A stretch of 64,000 nt of DNA from Epiperipatus broadwayi (lineage: Eukaryota > Onychophora > Udeonychophora > Euonychophora > Peripatidae), in assembly GCA_028023455.1 (NCBI GenBank), contig JAQFVV010012498.1, positions 2,234,001 to 2,298,000 on the forward strand, read 5' to 3'. Below are positions 25,366 to 38,232 of this stretch, piece after piece (position 1 is the stretch's first letter; each line of letters starts with the position of its first letter). Made by a program: the position numbers and the translations under genes. Under the pieces are notes generated by a model. The model saw only the letters and a program-made list of their open reading frames with translations. It did not search any database and was not told the origin of the DNA.

Positions 25366-25393
25366 TTTCAACCAGACGACTGGTTTTCATCAG
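25366..25393 (-). ncRNA. hammerhead-like motif, probably degraded
   Basis: On the - strand, CTGATGA (25387-25393) is followed by an unpaired A, a perfect 6-bp stem AACCAG/CTGGTT with a TCGT loop, and then GAAA (25366-25369). That is the order of a hammerhead core around stem II. What should be stem III (TATTAAAGTAAT) pairs only partly, and I find no stem I partner for TTTCTCT, so it is likely inactive or a relic. A comparable GAAATATT context occurs in the Penelope-like terminal repeats near 54413 and 56033. Confidence 0.45.
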
Positions 25394-25772
25394 AGAGAGA
25401 AAAAAATAGTAAAATGGCAGCATTCAGAAATAACATATTTGACAAAAAAACCTTATTGGTTAAAATATTTTGCAAAGAAAATTTAACCAACCAATGACTA
25501 ATTTATTTCAATGTACATAAAAAAACTGCATTTTGTACTAATCAAACAGCGCAAAAGACTGAAAACTTAATTTCAATTAAAAAATACAATATACACACAC
25601 ATATATATATATGAATGAATAAATAAATGTGTGTGTATATGCAAAATATAACCTGTGCTCATATTAATATTTGTATAACTAAAATAAATATATATTAACA
25701 GTAAATAAATATTAATTGTAAAGAAAAGTATATGTCCATGAATATAAATGAAAATATAAAAAGATAAAAAGA

Positions 25773-25790
25773 AATAATAATAATAATAGT

Positions 25791-25871
<81 letters not shown>
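25773..25871. repeat. (AAT)n array at the 3' end of the LINE
   Basis: About 33 AAT units with two interruptions. For the - strand LINE this is its 3' tail (ATT repeats after TTGAATTGAA). I-type LINEs are known to end in TAA-type triplet repeats. Confidence 0.95.
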
Positions 25872-26015
25872 TCAATTCAATTCATTTATTTAAGTGCTAA
25901 ACAACAGCATAAAGCCAATTACAGCTTGCAATATAATAAAAGTGAAAATAAAACATATAACATAAAATGAAAAATATAAATGTATACATAATAAAGTAAA
26001 ATTTAAAAGAGAAAA

Positions 26016-26522
26016 TCAAACATAAGATTTAAGTTTAATACGATTACAAAATTTCTTATAATCAATGTCACACAGATTAAGGTTAGTGCCAAACTGATTA
26101 TATAAAGAGGGTAACCTAAATAAAGGAGAAAATTTAAGAATATTAGAATGATATGTTTGAATGTGATATACACAAATAGACCTAGTATCATGACTCAAAG
26201 AACTAATTGAAATAGTTGAAACTATATCTGATAAAATAACTTGTTTATTAACAATTTTATAAAAATATTTCAAATCCTTATACTTTTGTCTAGATGAAAG
26301 ATTAATCATTTTACCCTCCCAAGAAACATATTTGAAAAACTTTTTAGAAATAGACTGCAACAAGTTACATTCTTGCCAAGAACTAGGGTTCCAAATTAAT
26401 GAGCTATATTCAATAATAGGAAGAACCAATGAAAAAAACAATTTCCATTTAGTATCATTACTGAACTGATAACCATGTCTAAGAATGGCACCTATAACTT
26501 TAAAAGCCTCACCAACAATCAT
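26016..26522 (-). pseudogene. LINE ORF2 C-terminal fragment
   Basis: 168-residue frame following the RT fragment, separated from it by a single in-frame stop. It carries the post-RT thumb-like region typical of these LINEs (VIGAILRHGYQF, SLVLPIIEYSSLIWNP). In intact relatives it is continuous with RT. It ends about 145 bp before the triplet-repeat tail, so the natural C-terminus is probably present. Confidence 0.85.
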
Positions 26523-27050
26523 TTAAAGATGAGGAATAAAAGATCCATTACAAGAAAACATAATTCCAAGATCTTTTTGACATTTAACTGAAATAATTTT
26601 ATGAGAATTTATATAATAACAAAATTGTAAAACTTCAGATTTTTTGAAATAAAAAACAAAGGAGCATTTATTAAAATTAACTGTCATGTTATTTAACTCA
26701 CACCAAGCACTAAAGTTATCAATATCCTTCTGAAGGCAAACACAATCATTAACTGATATAATTCTTCTAAAAATCTTACAGTCATCAGCATAGCTTAACA
26801 GAAAAGAATATCTCAAGCAATCCTTAAGATCATTAATGTAAACATTAAACAGCATGGGTGCTAAAATACTACCCTGCAAAACATGTAAATTGCATTCAAA
26901 ATTAAATGAAACCTTATTATTGAATTTAATATATGCTATACGACTACATAGAAATGATTGAAACCAATATACAAGTTTAGTAGAGAAACCTATTTTATGT
27001 AATTTATAAAGTACAACACTGTGATTAACTTTATCAAAGGCTTTTGACAA
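26523..27050 (-). pseudogene. LINE RT palm fragment
   Basis: 175-residue frame with the RT motifs SKAFDKVNHS (first catalytic Asp region, partly in the preceding frame), LQGSILAPMLFNVYINDL and YADD (catalytic Asp pair). It synthesised cDNA by target-primed reverse transcription when intact. A frame change just upstream (around 27050) breaks the link to the N-terminal RT part, and a stop separates it from the C-terminal part. Confidence 0.9.
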
Positions 27051-27223
27051 ATCAAATAAATAACATCTAGTCTTTGATGATCCTCAATTGCATGAGCTAT
27101 ATGATCATAAATTTTCAGTAGATTATTATCAATTGATTTATTAGGACTAAAACCATGATGAGAAAAAGAAATTATCTTACCAACATCTGAAATAATTTTA
27201 TTATAAACACATCTCTCAAAAAT

Positions 27224-27514
27224 TCATGCAATGGTATGCAAAACAGAAATTGGTCTATAATTAGAAGCACAATCTTGATCACCATTTTTGAAGATTGGAA
27301 TCATTTTAGCACATTTCAAAACACTAGGAAAAGTACAAAAGTTAAGAGAGAGATTAAAAATAAAGGCAAGAGGTACTGCAATAAATTTGGCTAGCCCCTT
27401 ATAAATAAAAAAAGGAATATCATATCCTAAACTAGAGTGAGTCTTAGGCCTCCTAATAGCTACAATAACATCTTCTCTAGAGATATGATCAATTGTACAT
27501 TTAGCACTAGACAA
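27224..27514 (-). pseudogene. LINE RT N-terminal fragment
   Basis: 96-residue frame with SREDVIVAIRRPKTHSSLGYD and FPSVLKCAKMIPIFKNGD...NYRPISVL, the first RT blocks of LINEs. The frame continues upstream past the first Met (LNADDFSKHFAELYS). It ends at a TGA where relatives read on into IFERCVYNKI, which is still visible in the same frame after the stop. Confidence 0.9.
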
Positions 27515-27771
27515 ATTTCCAGGAAATGTGATTTTAGAATCAATCCCATGTTGTGAAGAATATAACTCTGCAAAATGTTTAGAAAAATCATCTGCATTTA
27601 ATACAGAACCATGAGTTGTTTGAACTTTTTTTTACCCAGGCCTGAATTATTGACAAAATTCCAAAATTCTCTAGTTAGAAGAAATATTAATTTCAATTTG
27701 TTTTATATACTCTTGTAAATCTCTTTTATAGATACATTTAGCCAATCCTCTAAAATTGATAAAGTTATAGT

Positions 27772-27900
<129 letters not shown>

Positions 27901-27901
27901 T

Positions 27902-30253
27902 TTTCATCAATTTATTAAAGAGAAGGAGAGAGAGAAAAAATCTAAATTGTCTCCTCTGTACAAACTCACTTTCATTGAATTATGAGAAAAATCAATCTAT
28001 ATCTCCCAGAAAATGTTTTAAAAAATATACAATATGTCTAGAGTATTAAGTATATAAAATAAAAATAATTAACATATTAATTATAATAAATTTAGATCTT
28101 TATAATAAATTTAGATATTTATTAAATTGAATAAAATTAAAGAACTCACTGATAGCTCAGTAATATCATAGATATTTTATATAGCTATATTTTTTAAGCC
28201 ATTAGTAGTGGATCTTGAAGATTTGTCTTTTCTTAAGAAGTGATGTTAAAAATTACTTAATTTTTATGCAGAGTTGTCTGTAATTCTGGTATGATTTTTA
28301 TTTAAGCAGCCAATTTAACAGATCAGGTTTAAAAGTCAAATTAATGTTGCAGGTAATGAAACAGGCAGTATATTATTATTATTCAGGGCTTATCCTTCTA
28401 GAGTTTTTTAGTACAACATTCTTTTATCTATGAATAATTACATAGTATGTTGTTATGGTGAGAAGATTTTTTAGAAGCCTTGAACTAAAAAGAATATAAA
28501 CTATAAGAATCTCAACATGAGAATCTATAAATTTGGGTGAGAAATATACAAAAAATATCTTTTTGTTGCTAAACTATTGCCTGCTTGTCCTTGCAACTAG
28601 TGATCAATAATAAAATGAGCTGTTAACAGCTTCAAATGTTATAAACACTGCTGTAAAATTATCTCTATGATTTAAGGTGAATTAAACTCTCAATTTATAT
28701 TCCTAATAACTATGCTTCAATTGCCTGAAACGGTTTTCATTCTTGTTTTATAGGTAAACGAACATTCTAAAACTCACTAGATAGCACTTTCATCTGTTCG
28801 GGATGTTGTTACAATACAATTTTAAATTTTTATTTCTGTTTATAAAATAAGTTAATTAATTATTTCATTTTTTAAGAACATTATATTTTCGTATTTTCAA
28901 AAAAAATTTATTTCAGTAGTTTTTGGAACTATATATAAATTTTGATAATTATTTTGCCGTAAGCCTTTATTATATATAATTCCTAATAATTTCATGTGCG
29001 TTTTAGATTTTTCAGTCTACATTATAATTTTTTGCTTTAAGTGTGTTGAAATATGTAATTATAAAAGCAAATTTTATTTTGCATAATAAGGTTATTATTA
29101 TTTACCAAGAATGAAGACTGCCCCCCCCCCCCAGTGTAATCAAACTATTTAATTTTTGGTTCAATAATATTTCTGAACTAGCATTATATATATATGTAGA
29201 TGTTTAAATTTGTTTGTTAATTGCTATACAATTTTATAGGACATGAACAATTTTAATAGCCGCTAACCACCATCTTTTGTATTAAGTAAATGATTTAATA
29301 ATTTTTCTAAACAAATGTATAAACTACTGAAAATTTCATATCTATATATCGTTTCTTAGATATATGTACAAAGCAAACCCTAAATATTGATTAAGTTAAT
29401 CTAATCTTTACTTTACTTTTACCTATATTTATAACCTTAACTGGCTTATCTAAGTTTATAATATTTTAGCTGGTTTTCCACAAATACACATTGTTATTTC
29501 ATTATCAACAGGGACAATATTCCTTTTCTCTCATAGAAAAAAAGCAAGATTGATTATTTTATAATTATCTAACTTAATTTTTTCCCTGGATAATTGTATT
29601 TTTCTTACCAACTCCTTATGTTGAAACTGAATCTACTATCTATGGTCAATTGGATTTATGTCTTTCAGAGAAGAGATTAAAAAGGAAAGCATCATATGTG
29701 TTTTTAATTCATTTTTAAATCACATAATTTCCTTGATTATTAACAGACTTGTAGTTGTACTTCTGTACATTTTGAAACTTCTTAAAAATTTATTGCTCAG
29801 GATAACTCATCTAAGATGATTTTATCAACACTTGATCAGCCATATTAAAAACAGAGATGTATCCATGCTTCATGAAGGATTATATTGACTTTTAATAATA
29901 AGTATCATATGAATAAATAGTACCACTTCAATCACAGAATTGCAATGAGATAAGACTAGACTATTTTCTTGTTTCCATAGCTCATTTGTTATATTTGAGT
30001 TTGAAGAAAAAATACAAATATCTGTGTTTTATCTGATTTTTCTAAATGGATTCTTTGTAACTTTTCATCTTAAAAGATATTATTATTATTATATGATCAA
30101 AACTTAACTATCTGATATCTTTAAATTAGATGACACAAACATCATTAATATTTATCAGCCATCACATTTCAAATTTAAGTTAACATTCTATTCTACTATT
30201 CTCAAATCAATCTTTAAAATTCATGTTTGATCAAATCATCATTTCTTATATAT
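27902..30253. other. AT-rich non-coding stretch
   Basis: No gene or transposon signature recognised. It contains a 12-C tract at 29121-29132. The sequence is otherwise ordinary AT-rich intergenic DNA. Confidence 0.5.
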
Positions 30254-30287
30254 ATCATCATTATCATCATCATCAACCATTATCAAT

Positions 30288-31842
30288 CTACTGCAGGATG
30301 AAGGTCTCTCCAAGTTCAACCCAACTTTTCCTATCTTTAGTTTCTCTTCTCCACATTACTCCTGCACACTTTCTTATTTCATCCATCCATCTCACATGTG
30401 CTCTCTTTCTGGGTCTTTTACAATTTTTTGGAATCCAGTTCAAAATTTCAATTGTCCATCTATTATAATCTCTTCTACCAATATGTCCAGCCCAACTCCA
30501 CTTCAGTCTTTTAATTTTTTCAATGAGGTCAGTAATACATGTTTGTTCTCTTACCCATACATTGCATTTTCGATCTCTTCTTGTTACATCCAACATGCAT
30601 CTCTCCATATTTCTTTGAATGGTCTGAAGTCTCTGTATTGCTCTTATATTAAGTGTCCAAGTCTCAGATCCATAAGTAAAAACAGGCAAATCACATTTAT
30701 TAAAAACCATCCTTTTCAAACACATAGGCATAGTTCCTTTTAGTACCAAGTTATTTCTACCAAAAGCACTCCAACCAAGTTTAATTCTATGATTAATTGC
30801 ATCCATTATGTTTCCATCTGTATTAATAATCTGACCAAGGTATTTGTAACTGTTAAATTCTTCTAACTCATCATAATCAATCTTTATTTTCATATTTTTA
30901 GAAAATCTATCAAACATTACTTTAGTCTTTTTAACATTTATCTTTAGTCCTACTTTCCTACTTTCATCTGATAACTCCTGCAACATTTACTGTAGCTCTA
31001 AAGCATTATTTGCAAAAACAACTACATCATCTGCAAAATCTAAATGATTTAAATAATCTCCATTTACTTTCACTCTTTTAGCTTCCCATTTAAATCCACA
31101 AAATATTTCTTGCAGCACTGCTGTAAAAAGTTTTGGAGATATGGAGTCACCCTGTCTTAAACCCTTTTCAATGTTGATTTTCCTACTATCATTATGTAAT
31201 CTAATTGTTGCTGTTGCATTTTTATAAATATTCTTTAAAATATGACAATATCCTGGATCTACAGATTGATAATCCAATGCTTTAATCACTGAAGAAATGT
31301 TTATAGAATCAAATGCCTTTTCATAATCTACAAATCCTAAGCATAATGACAACTCATATTCATTTGTTCTTTTTATAACTTCTCTCAATACCTGGACATG
31401 ATCTACTGTACTAAAACCACTTTTAAATCCAGCTAGTTCTCTTGGTTGGTGAATATCCAGTGTTTTCTGTAGACAAGTTGTAATTATCTTAGTAAAAATT
31501 TTGTATAAAACTGATAGGTCTGTAATTTCTAATTTCTTCTTTATCACCTTTTTTAAATATTAATATTAATACTGCATTCTTCCAATCATCTGGTACATCT
31601 TTATCATTTAGACATTTGGTATATAACTTTGCTAAAAATTTTTCTATTTCTTTACCTGCTTCTTTTAATATATCAATTATAATTCCATCATTACCCGGAG
31701 CCTTCCCTTTCTTTATAAATTTAATTGCATGTCTCACTTCCTCATTCAAAATTCTGGGCAATTCACAAGATATAATAGGTATAGGAGGTACTTGTTCTTT
31801 ATTACTATATAATTCTTGATAAAAGTCTTCTACATATTTCAT
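30288..31842 (-). pseudogene. RTE-like reverse transcriptase region (frameshifted)
   Basis: Three successive pieces. The first (31842-31489) has GKAPGNDGI and KKGDKEEIRNYRPIS. The second (31547-30987, other frame) has FVDYEKAFDSI, GLRQGDSISPKLFTAVLQ and the catalytic LDFADDVVVFA. The third (30986-30288) has KVGLKINVKKTKVMF and a C-terminal WVREQTCITDLIEKIKRLKW block, ending GETFILQ. A frameshift lies near 31530. An in-frame TAA separates the second and third pieces (LELQ stop MLQEL). The catalytic residues are intact, so loss of function is due to frame breaks. Confidence 0.93.
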
Positions 31843-32471
31843 GATGTCATCTCTCTTTTTAGTAATAATGCCATCTTTTTTTTTCTTATTGCAGATATAA
31901 ATTTCCTACCAATACCAAAATGTTGTTTTACACTCTTTAGACTTTTATTTTCTTCTACAACTTTCCTTGCTAGTTCACAATTATACTTTCTTATATCATT
32001 TTCAATTCTTTTCCACATCATTTTACAAAATTCAAGATATTCAATCTTTTTTAATGTATCATTGTTGTATATCCTCATATTCCTTCTTTTTTTCATAATT
32101 TCTCTAGTCCCAGTAGAAATTTTATTGGTCAATTGCTGCTTTTTTCTACCAGCTATCTTTGTTGCAGTTTTTAAAAGTGTATCAGTTATTTTCCTATTAA
32201 TGTCATTCAAATCTGAATCATGTTCAAAATCTACTAACACTTGAAACCGATTTGTAAGTTCTAATTTAAATTCATTAGAATGTTTCTGAAGATTAGGAAT
32301 ATCAACTAGAAATATTGTTTTTCTTAATAATTTTTGTCTTTCTAGTTTCACATTAACATGTATCTTACATCTTACTAATCGATGATCTTTTCCTGTGTTA
32401 AATTTATTAAGAACATTACAATCTTGAAATATGTATTTTCTGTTAATCAAAATATAATTCAATTCTGCCAT
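31839..32471 (-). pseudogene. RTE-like linker between endonuclease and RT
   Basis: 210-residue frame. Its start carries the end of the endonuclease domain (DHRLVRCKIHV; the usual Ser before Asp-His is Lys here). The rest is a basic, lysine-rich linker (ELARKVVEENKSLKSVKQH). A frameshift in an A run near 31870 breaks it from the RT: the continuation GIITKKRDDIMKYVEDFYQ is in another frame. Confidence 0.88.
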
Positions 32472-32489
32472 ACCTTCATTTGGATGCTT

Positions 32490-33218
32490 TTATGTCCATT
32501 TCCTTTTAACATTTTTCTCAAAAAAAGAATTCATAATATAAAGTTTTTCTTTTTCTGCAAACTCCACAAGTCTATGTCCTCTCTCATTTCTATTACCAGA
32601 ACCAAAATTACCTACAACATTTTCATCTTTCATTTGTTTACCAATTCTAGCATTAAAGTCTCCCATAACAATTTTAAAATGTTGTTTACTCTGATGAAAA
32701 GTCTTTTGTACATCCATATAAAAATCTTCTACTTCATCACTATGAGAACTTGTTGGGGCATAAACCTGAATTATCTGTATTTGGTATCTGCTATTAAGTT
32801 GTAAAAATAATCTTGCCACTCTGTCCGATACACTATCAATCTCCACAATGTTATTATTCCATTTTTTATTTATAATGAATCTTACTCCACTTGTATTTCC
32901 AATATATGTGCCTTCATAGTAGAGTATTTTTAAATCAATTGTTTCTTCACCTTTTCTTCTAACTTCACAAAGTCCAATAATGTCCCATTTAATATAAGAC
33001 ACTTCTTCTAACTCTTGCAATCTTCCTTCACTTGAAAGTGATCTGCAATTGTAAGTACCTAAATAAAAAGTCATCATCAAATGGCAGCCTGAGTCTGCAA
33101 TCAGGGGATTCTTATCACCCTCTACCTTCGGCCACCAACTGCTGCCTTGGTTGTATAGCACTATTGATAACCGTATTTCCTCCTTGTTTTTAGAAGTAGG
33201 ATTTTCATTAACAGACAT
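32490..33218 (-). pseudogene. RTE-like endonuclease domain
   Basis: 242-residue frame of the exonuclease-endonuclease-phosphatase family, which nicks target DNA to prime reverse transcription. Visible motifs are LGTYNCRSL (Asn), WDIIGLCEVRRKG (catalytic Glu), IQVYAPTSSHSD, and FKIVMGDFNARIG (catalytic Asp and Asn). It ends KRKWT followed by TAA, where the family continues with a Trp and then the DH motif now seen in the next frame. The Met at the start is followed by about 50 residues before the conserved domain; an initiation at the later MTFYLGTYN is equally possible. Confidence 0.92.
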
Positions 33219-33220
33219 TT

Positions 33221-36200
33221 ATTCAATCATTTTTAAATTTAAAAAAAAAAAACATCCATTTTTTATTCTACCTCAGCTCATTTATTTTTTAAAAAAGTTT
33301 ATCAATGTATCTACAAACTCTTTTCTATTGTTTAAATTTATTTTGGGTTACCAATTAATTTATTATTATGTGCAAGATGTATATTATCCATTATAACTTT
33401 TACTCAATTTAAATTTGGCTTTGCATTCATTAACCTTTTAACTGCTAATTATATTATTGGTTGCATGAGGTAAAAATCAAATCTTTTAATTGGCCAACTC
33501 ACAAACTGAAGACAAAGCCTATTGTTAAAACATATTCGCCTATAATATTAAATTCAACTCAGATACGTTTATAAAAAGTATATTACTAATTTTTCAGGTT
33601 ATGAAGAGAACGAAAGTTCTTTCAAAAATCAATTGCTATTTATTTATTCTAAAATATTCAATTTCGGCAACATAAAAGCTATAATATAAACAAAAAGGTC
33701 GACTTTTACGTTATAGAAAAGTAAATATTTCTTTTAAATATTTCTTTAATATTTTTACTAAAATCTTCAATGTTTTTCGAAAATAATTTTGTTTTTTTAG
33801 TATATTTTTTAAAAAACTAGTTTAATTTCTGAAATTATATTTTTTTAATTTAAAATTGCATTTGAAATGAAAATCTCAGCGTTTTTCTTTATTTTCTTTG
33901 ATCAGGCAGTTTCTTTGTTCTTTCCAGCCAATCAGAATGTCTTTTTCGGCTGAGAGCTCACTAACAACCAATTACAAACGATGTTCTTTCTTTGTATAGG
34001 TTTAAATGCGTTTTTTTTATTTTTTACTTGTAAAATAAATCGGAAGAGGGCACCATCTTACAGAACTTTTAAAAACCTATTCAAAACCTATCAAACGAAT
34101 TTTTTAGCATAAGAACTGGCAGAGTTAGAGTGACGTCAGATGTCTACAAGGAGCCTCATAGGAGGCAGGAAAAGGTTAATCCCTTTGAATATTTTTGCTT
34201 TTGTAATATCACAATAAAGTGATGAAAATTTAGAATGATGACAGTGATTTATCTTTATTTTATTTGATATTAAACCGACTTTCAGACATTTTTTTGAGTC
34301 TTCTTTGAGCTTTTATAAATCTTCCATTACAATAGACTCATTGCAATGGCCTTTTATTTCTTTTGTTGATATTTATATTATTTGCTTTAAATGAAAATTG
34401 ATTTTGTTAAGTAAATCTTTTATTCTTTTCATCCTGAACTCTTTGACAGTTCCACAGTTACATCTACTGCTTTTTATCACCTGTTCAATGATTTGTTAGT
34501 TTTTGTGATGATTACCATTTCACCATATTTTAGGGAAGACTATATCTTATTATTCTGATAATCTTTCCATTCCGATAAAGTGTGTTTTGTTATCACTTGC
34601 TGTTAAGTCACATGTCTTTTAAAGAATGGCACATAGACTTTCTTGCTTTACATTTACCAAGAATAATTATTATATGATTATAAATTGATAGACTTTTGTC
34701 CAGTATTTTTTAAGTGGGCTTTCTCCTATTCTTGGAGATTAAAAAAACATTATTAAATAGTAAATCACATAATACTTGAGCTGCCTTCTGAATGTGTCTA
34801 CAAGTAATAGCCAGCTGGGTTTACCTGGTTATGATAAAATATTGCCCCAGATTAATCAAGTATTTTATTGAAGCCTCTCATGAATGGCCTCTGAACATTC
34901 CTATTTTTAAAAACTGACCACTCCAAATATTGGTGATGATTATTTGGATATCTATGGCCCCATATTCTTCTATCATTATATAATTACATTTTAAAAAAAT
35001 GGATATTGAGGAGTCATTTCTCTTAATATATTTACTCATCTGATGTGATAGATTTATATCTTTATTCATCTTTTTATGGTCAACCTTTAGCTTCTTAAGC
35101 TATCCTAGTATTTCCAAAATTTAGTAAATAATACGTTAGTTAGTAATTTCCATCTTTGCTAAAAATTGTAATAAATAGAATATTCTTAAAAGTATGACCA
35201 TTTCTTTATGCTACATTAGACATAGATTGGAAGATGATCAGTTGACAATATGGATTATCGATGCAAAACTTTATTTAGATATATGATTTATACTTCTAAA
35301 ACTTTAAATAAATCTTATGTATTGAATAAATTATATTGAAATTATCATTAAAAAATATGGTAATTTGTTACATTATTTTACATAAAGACGACACTGCATA
35401 AGGTGCAATATTGCTCTTTCTCTATTAAGGGTATCAGAAAAAAAACTAAACTTGAATAAATTTAGATAAAGATAAATCAGTGTTTAAAAAAATATTTTGG
35501 TTGAGATGATGAATAAAAATAAAATTACTACTTTAACGATTAATAAGTATTATTTATAGAGATAAAGGGCTCAATAGAAATTGGGGGAAAACATGAGTTG
35601 AAGTAAATTTTTTAAGTATTAATTAGTTGATGTTTTTTTAAAAAAATAGTTCTTGAATTTGACCTGTAACAAATCATAAAATATGGAATTTTAAATAATA
35701 ATGATGCATAATGAGAATTTATATATAAATGTAAAATTATATTTTTAAGTATATATACATTTTCACTCAACTCAAAATATTTCTCAAACATACCCCCACA
35801 TATAGGTGGTTAAAAGAAGCAATACAACATTATAATAATAAGGTAATTAATTAAGAGGTGAAATCTTGTAACTTTAAAGCATGTGTTCTTTTAAAACTTA
35901 GTGCATTTTAGTTTTTATTATTTAGATTTTATTTGTCTTTTGAAAATCTTCCAGTCAATTAATCTGATTCTTGGAAGCGTCTTCTAAATAATAAAATTTT
36001 TATGCGTTTATAGCTGATTTTTTTCGCCTGATAAGATAGATGTTTTTTTTAATAGCATGTTTATAATTTTATATTAGTTAAAGCGTAATTTACATTTTTA
36101 AAGGAAGTGGAGACCAAGAATATGAAATGAGATGATAATAAAAAAATCTACAATTTTAATTGTTTATTGCAGTTATTTAGCTTCTTCTACTTTAGTCTTA

Positions 36201-36347
36201 TATATTCCAAATAAAACTATTGATAATAAATTTGGTTAATGATAATATGAATAATCTCATCTATATAAATGCAACATTAATGAAGATATTCCTACTTCAA
36301 TGTGTACACCGAAGTCAATTTTTATAACTATTTTATATAACACAGAC
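33221..36347. other. non-coding stretch
   Basis: No coding frame recognised. The part 33890-34200 is less AT-rich and has promoter-like words (see the regulatory entry). The rest holds nothing I can identify. Confidence 0.5.
33890..34140. promoter_or_regulatory. promoter-like cluster: CCAAT boxes and a CRE palindrome
   Basis: CCAAT at 33928-33932 (in CAGCCAATCAG) and again at 33968-33972, and a perfect TGACGTCA palindrome (cAMP-response-element type) at 34131-34138, in a locally less AT-rich segment. No TATA box or downstream gene could be tied to it, so this may be chance or part of an unrecognised repeat. Confidence 0.25.
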
Positions 36348-36420
36348 AATATATAATCAGACATTAACATATATATATATATGCATAAATATATATGTGT
36401 ATAATGTCTGATTATATATT
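36348..36420. repeat. perfect 19-bp inverted repeat
   Basis: Arms 36348-36366 and 36402-36420 (AATATATAATCAGACATTA and its exact complement) enclose 35 bp of TA-rich sequence containing ATGCAT. A second palindrome, ATATTTTATGCA/TGCATAAAATAT, follows at 36425-36468 around a TA run. Together they could be the core of a small palindromic element. Confidence 0.8.
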
Positions 36421-37603
36421 ATCTATATTTTATGCATATATATATATATATATATATGCATAAAATATTGTGTACATTTTACTTTTCTTGGTTTTCAGTA
36501 TAGATAAAACCCTTTAAAAAACAATCAATAATTTTGTAATATTTATTATTTTTAATTTTTATTTGAAAAAAAAAATTAAGATTTTGTATTTACATGTATT
36601 TTTGTATTTATACGTTAAAGATTTTTATATTTTTTTACAATTAATTCATTTTCATATAGAGCATTTACTTTTTTTTAAATAATATCCCAGATAAATAAAA
36701 CGGCTTCATTCCTTTTTTTATTAAATGACTTGGAATGACCTGTGGATAGCTTCTATAGTGGCTGTTGTTATAAAGATGTTTAATGGTACATTACCTTCTA
36801 GATAACATTTTTCGAAAATATTAAAATTGACTTTTTTTGGTTCGTTTAGAATGCATGTATTATATATATTGTTGGCCAAATATAGAAACATTTTGACTTT
36901 ACTTTTGCTGGTTTTATTAATATTGTACATTCAACTGGATTACCAAATGATCTGTTACAGTTCCTATATGTAAATTCATTATAGAATGGATTTTTCATAC
37001 TGCTTTATAGGGAAGAAAAAATCTTGGTAAATTACATATTATAAGTAAATTGTAATAAAAATCACAATGCAAAGTTTGGTAGTTATTTAATAGATCTAGG
37101 AGACATTTATTGATACCTGAGAGACCAAACCACTACTGTAAGAACCAAATGATAAATGGACCAAGTAATTGAAATATAATTTTTTTTTGTTTACAAATTA
37201 AAAAAAAAAACAAAGTGTGGTTATAGAAACAAAATAAATAAATAATTAAACATAATATATATTACGTGTACTTTTTCAGAAAAAAAAATTAAAATTGACT
37301 GATGGCTAAAAAATTTAAAAATTTAATTTAAATAAATAAAGAAGAACAAAATGAAAATTAGTCATGCAAATATGAATTTACCTGAAAAATGTTTTTTTTT
37401 TTTTTTAAAAAAATAAAGATTATTAATAAACAAGGAAAAAAAATATACAAACTTATTTCTATAAAGTAATTCAATAAATAAACAAGAAAAAGAACATTAA
37501 AAAATGAGTTTTTCGATTTTTTTTTTTTAAAGTAAAAGATCACAGCTAAAAGTTGAAATCATATAGCATTGAGGCATAGTATAATAGATATGATATCTGA
37601 TTT

Positions 37604-37607
<4 letters not shown>

Positions 37608-37638
<31 letters not shown>

Positions 37639-38163
37639 TAAATGAATCAATGTTGAACAAAGAAATATATAAAAACATAAATATTTTATCAATTTGGGAA
37701 TTATAAAATTACAAGTTTACAACTGATATAATATATAATTAACAGTAATAAGTAGGGGATATTAAAAATAATTAAAGCAACATATTAAATTAATAGTTAT
37801 TCCTGATCATATATATTGCATCATATTGGTATATACCCTAAACTCATGTCAATTGCATATCTGTTGCTAGAAGAATTTTTTTTTTTTGTATTTGAATTTT
37901 AAATCATTATTATTGGGGGATCATTAATTATTGAATTGCCAATTTAGATGCCTTCTTTAATTTCACTTTATATATGCGTTATCTTTGACAAGATTCAAAA
38001 TGTTTTTTCTATTTTTTAAAAAAAATATATTATCAACATTTTAGAATATAAGATAAGTTGCAATTTATTTCCTTTCTCTTTTAAAGTAATACAATATTAT
38101 TTTCATCAAAAGGTAAAACTATTTAAAATTTCAAAAAAGGTGTGTATATGTTTAATTTGACAC

Positions 38164-38232
<69 letters not shown>

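Larger units (their letters stand above)
25872..27771 (-). mobile_element. 5'-truncated non-LTR retrotransposon, I/Jockey-like
   Basis: Encodes the C-terminal part of a LINE ORF2. From 5' to 3' on the - strand: a pre-RT stretch (RGLAKCIYKRDLQEYIKQIE), RT with NYRPISVL, SKAFDKVNHSVV, LQGSILAPMLFNVYINDL and the catalytic YADD in LSYADDCKIF, then the C-terminal region. The 3' UTR runs into TTGAATTGAATT and ATT repeats. It is broken by stops and frame changes, so it is dead. The upstream endonuclease is absent: the element starts abruptly at a second AAT array. The RT type is that of I/Jockey/CR1-like LINEs; the triplet-repeat tail favours I-like. Confidence 0.93.
30254..33220 (-). mobile_element. 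RTE-like LINE, nearly full length, inactivated
   Basis: Reads on the - strand: apurinic-type endonuclease, linker, RT, then a C-terminal region, ending in a short ATGATG-type tail (30255-30277) right after the coding region, as RTE elements do. This protein class is often labelled endonuclease-reverse transcriptase or craniofacial development protein 2-like in invertebrate genomes. The body has at least two in-frame stops and two frameshifts, one in an A run, but otherwise aligns end to end. A second, more decayed copy lies at 51330-53028 on the other strand. The 5' limit is approximate; a T/A-rich stretch follows at 33235. Confidence 0.94.

Noticed and set aside
26003-26191. Hydrophobic 62-residue - strand frame
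   Set aside because: Overlaps the better-supported LINE C-terminal frame in another phase.
31616-32244. + strand frames of 67-142 residues
   Set aside because: They are antisense shadows of the - strand RTE-like LINE.
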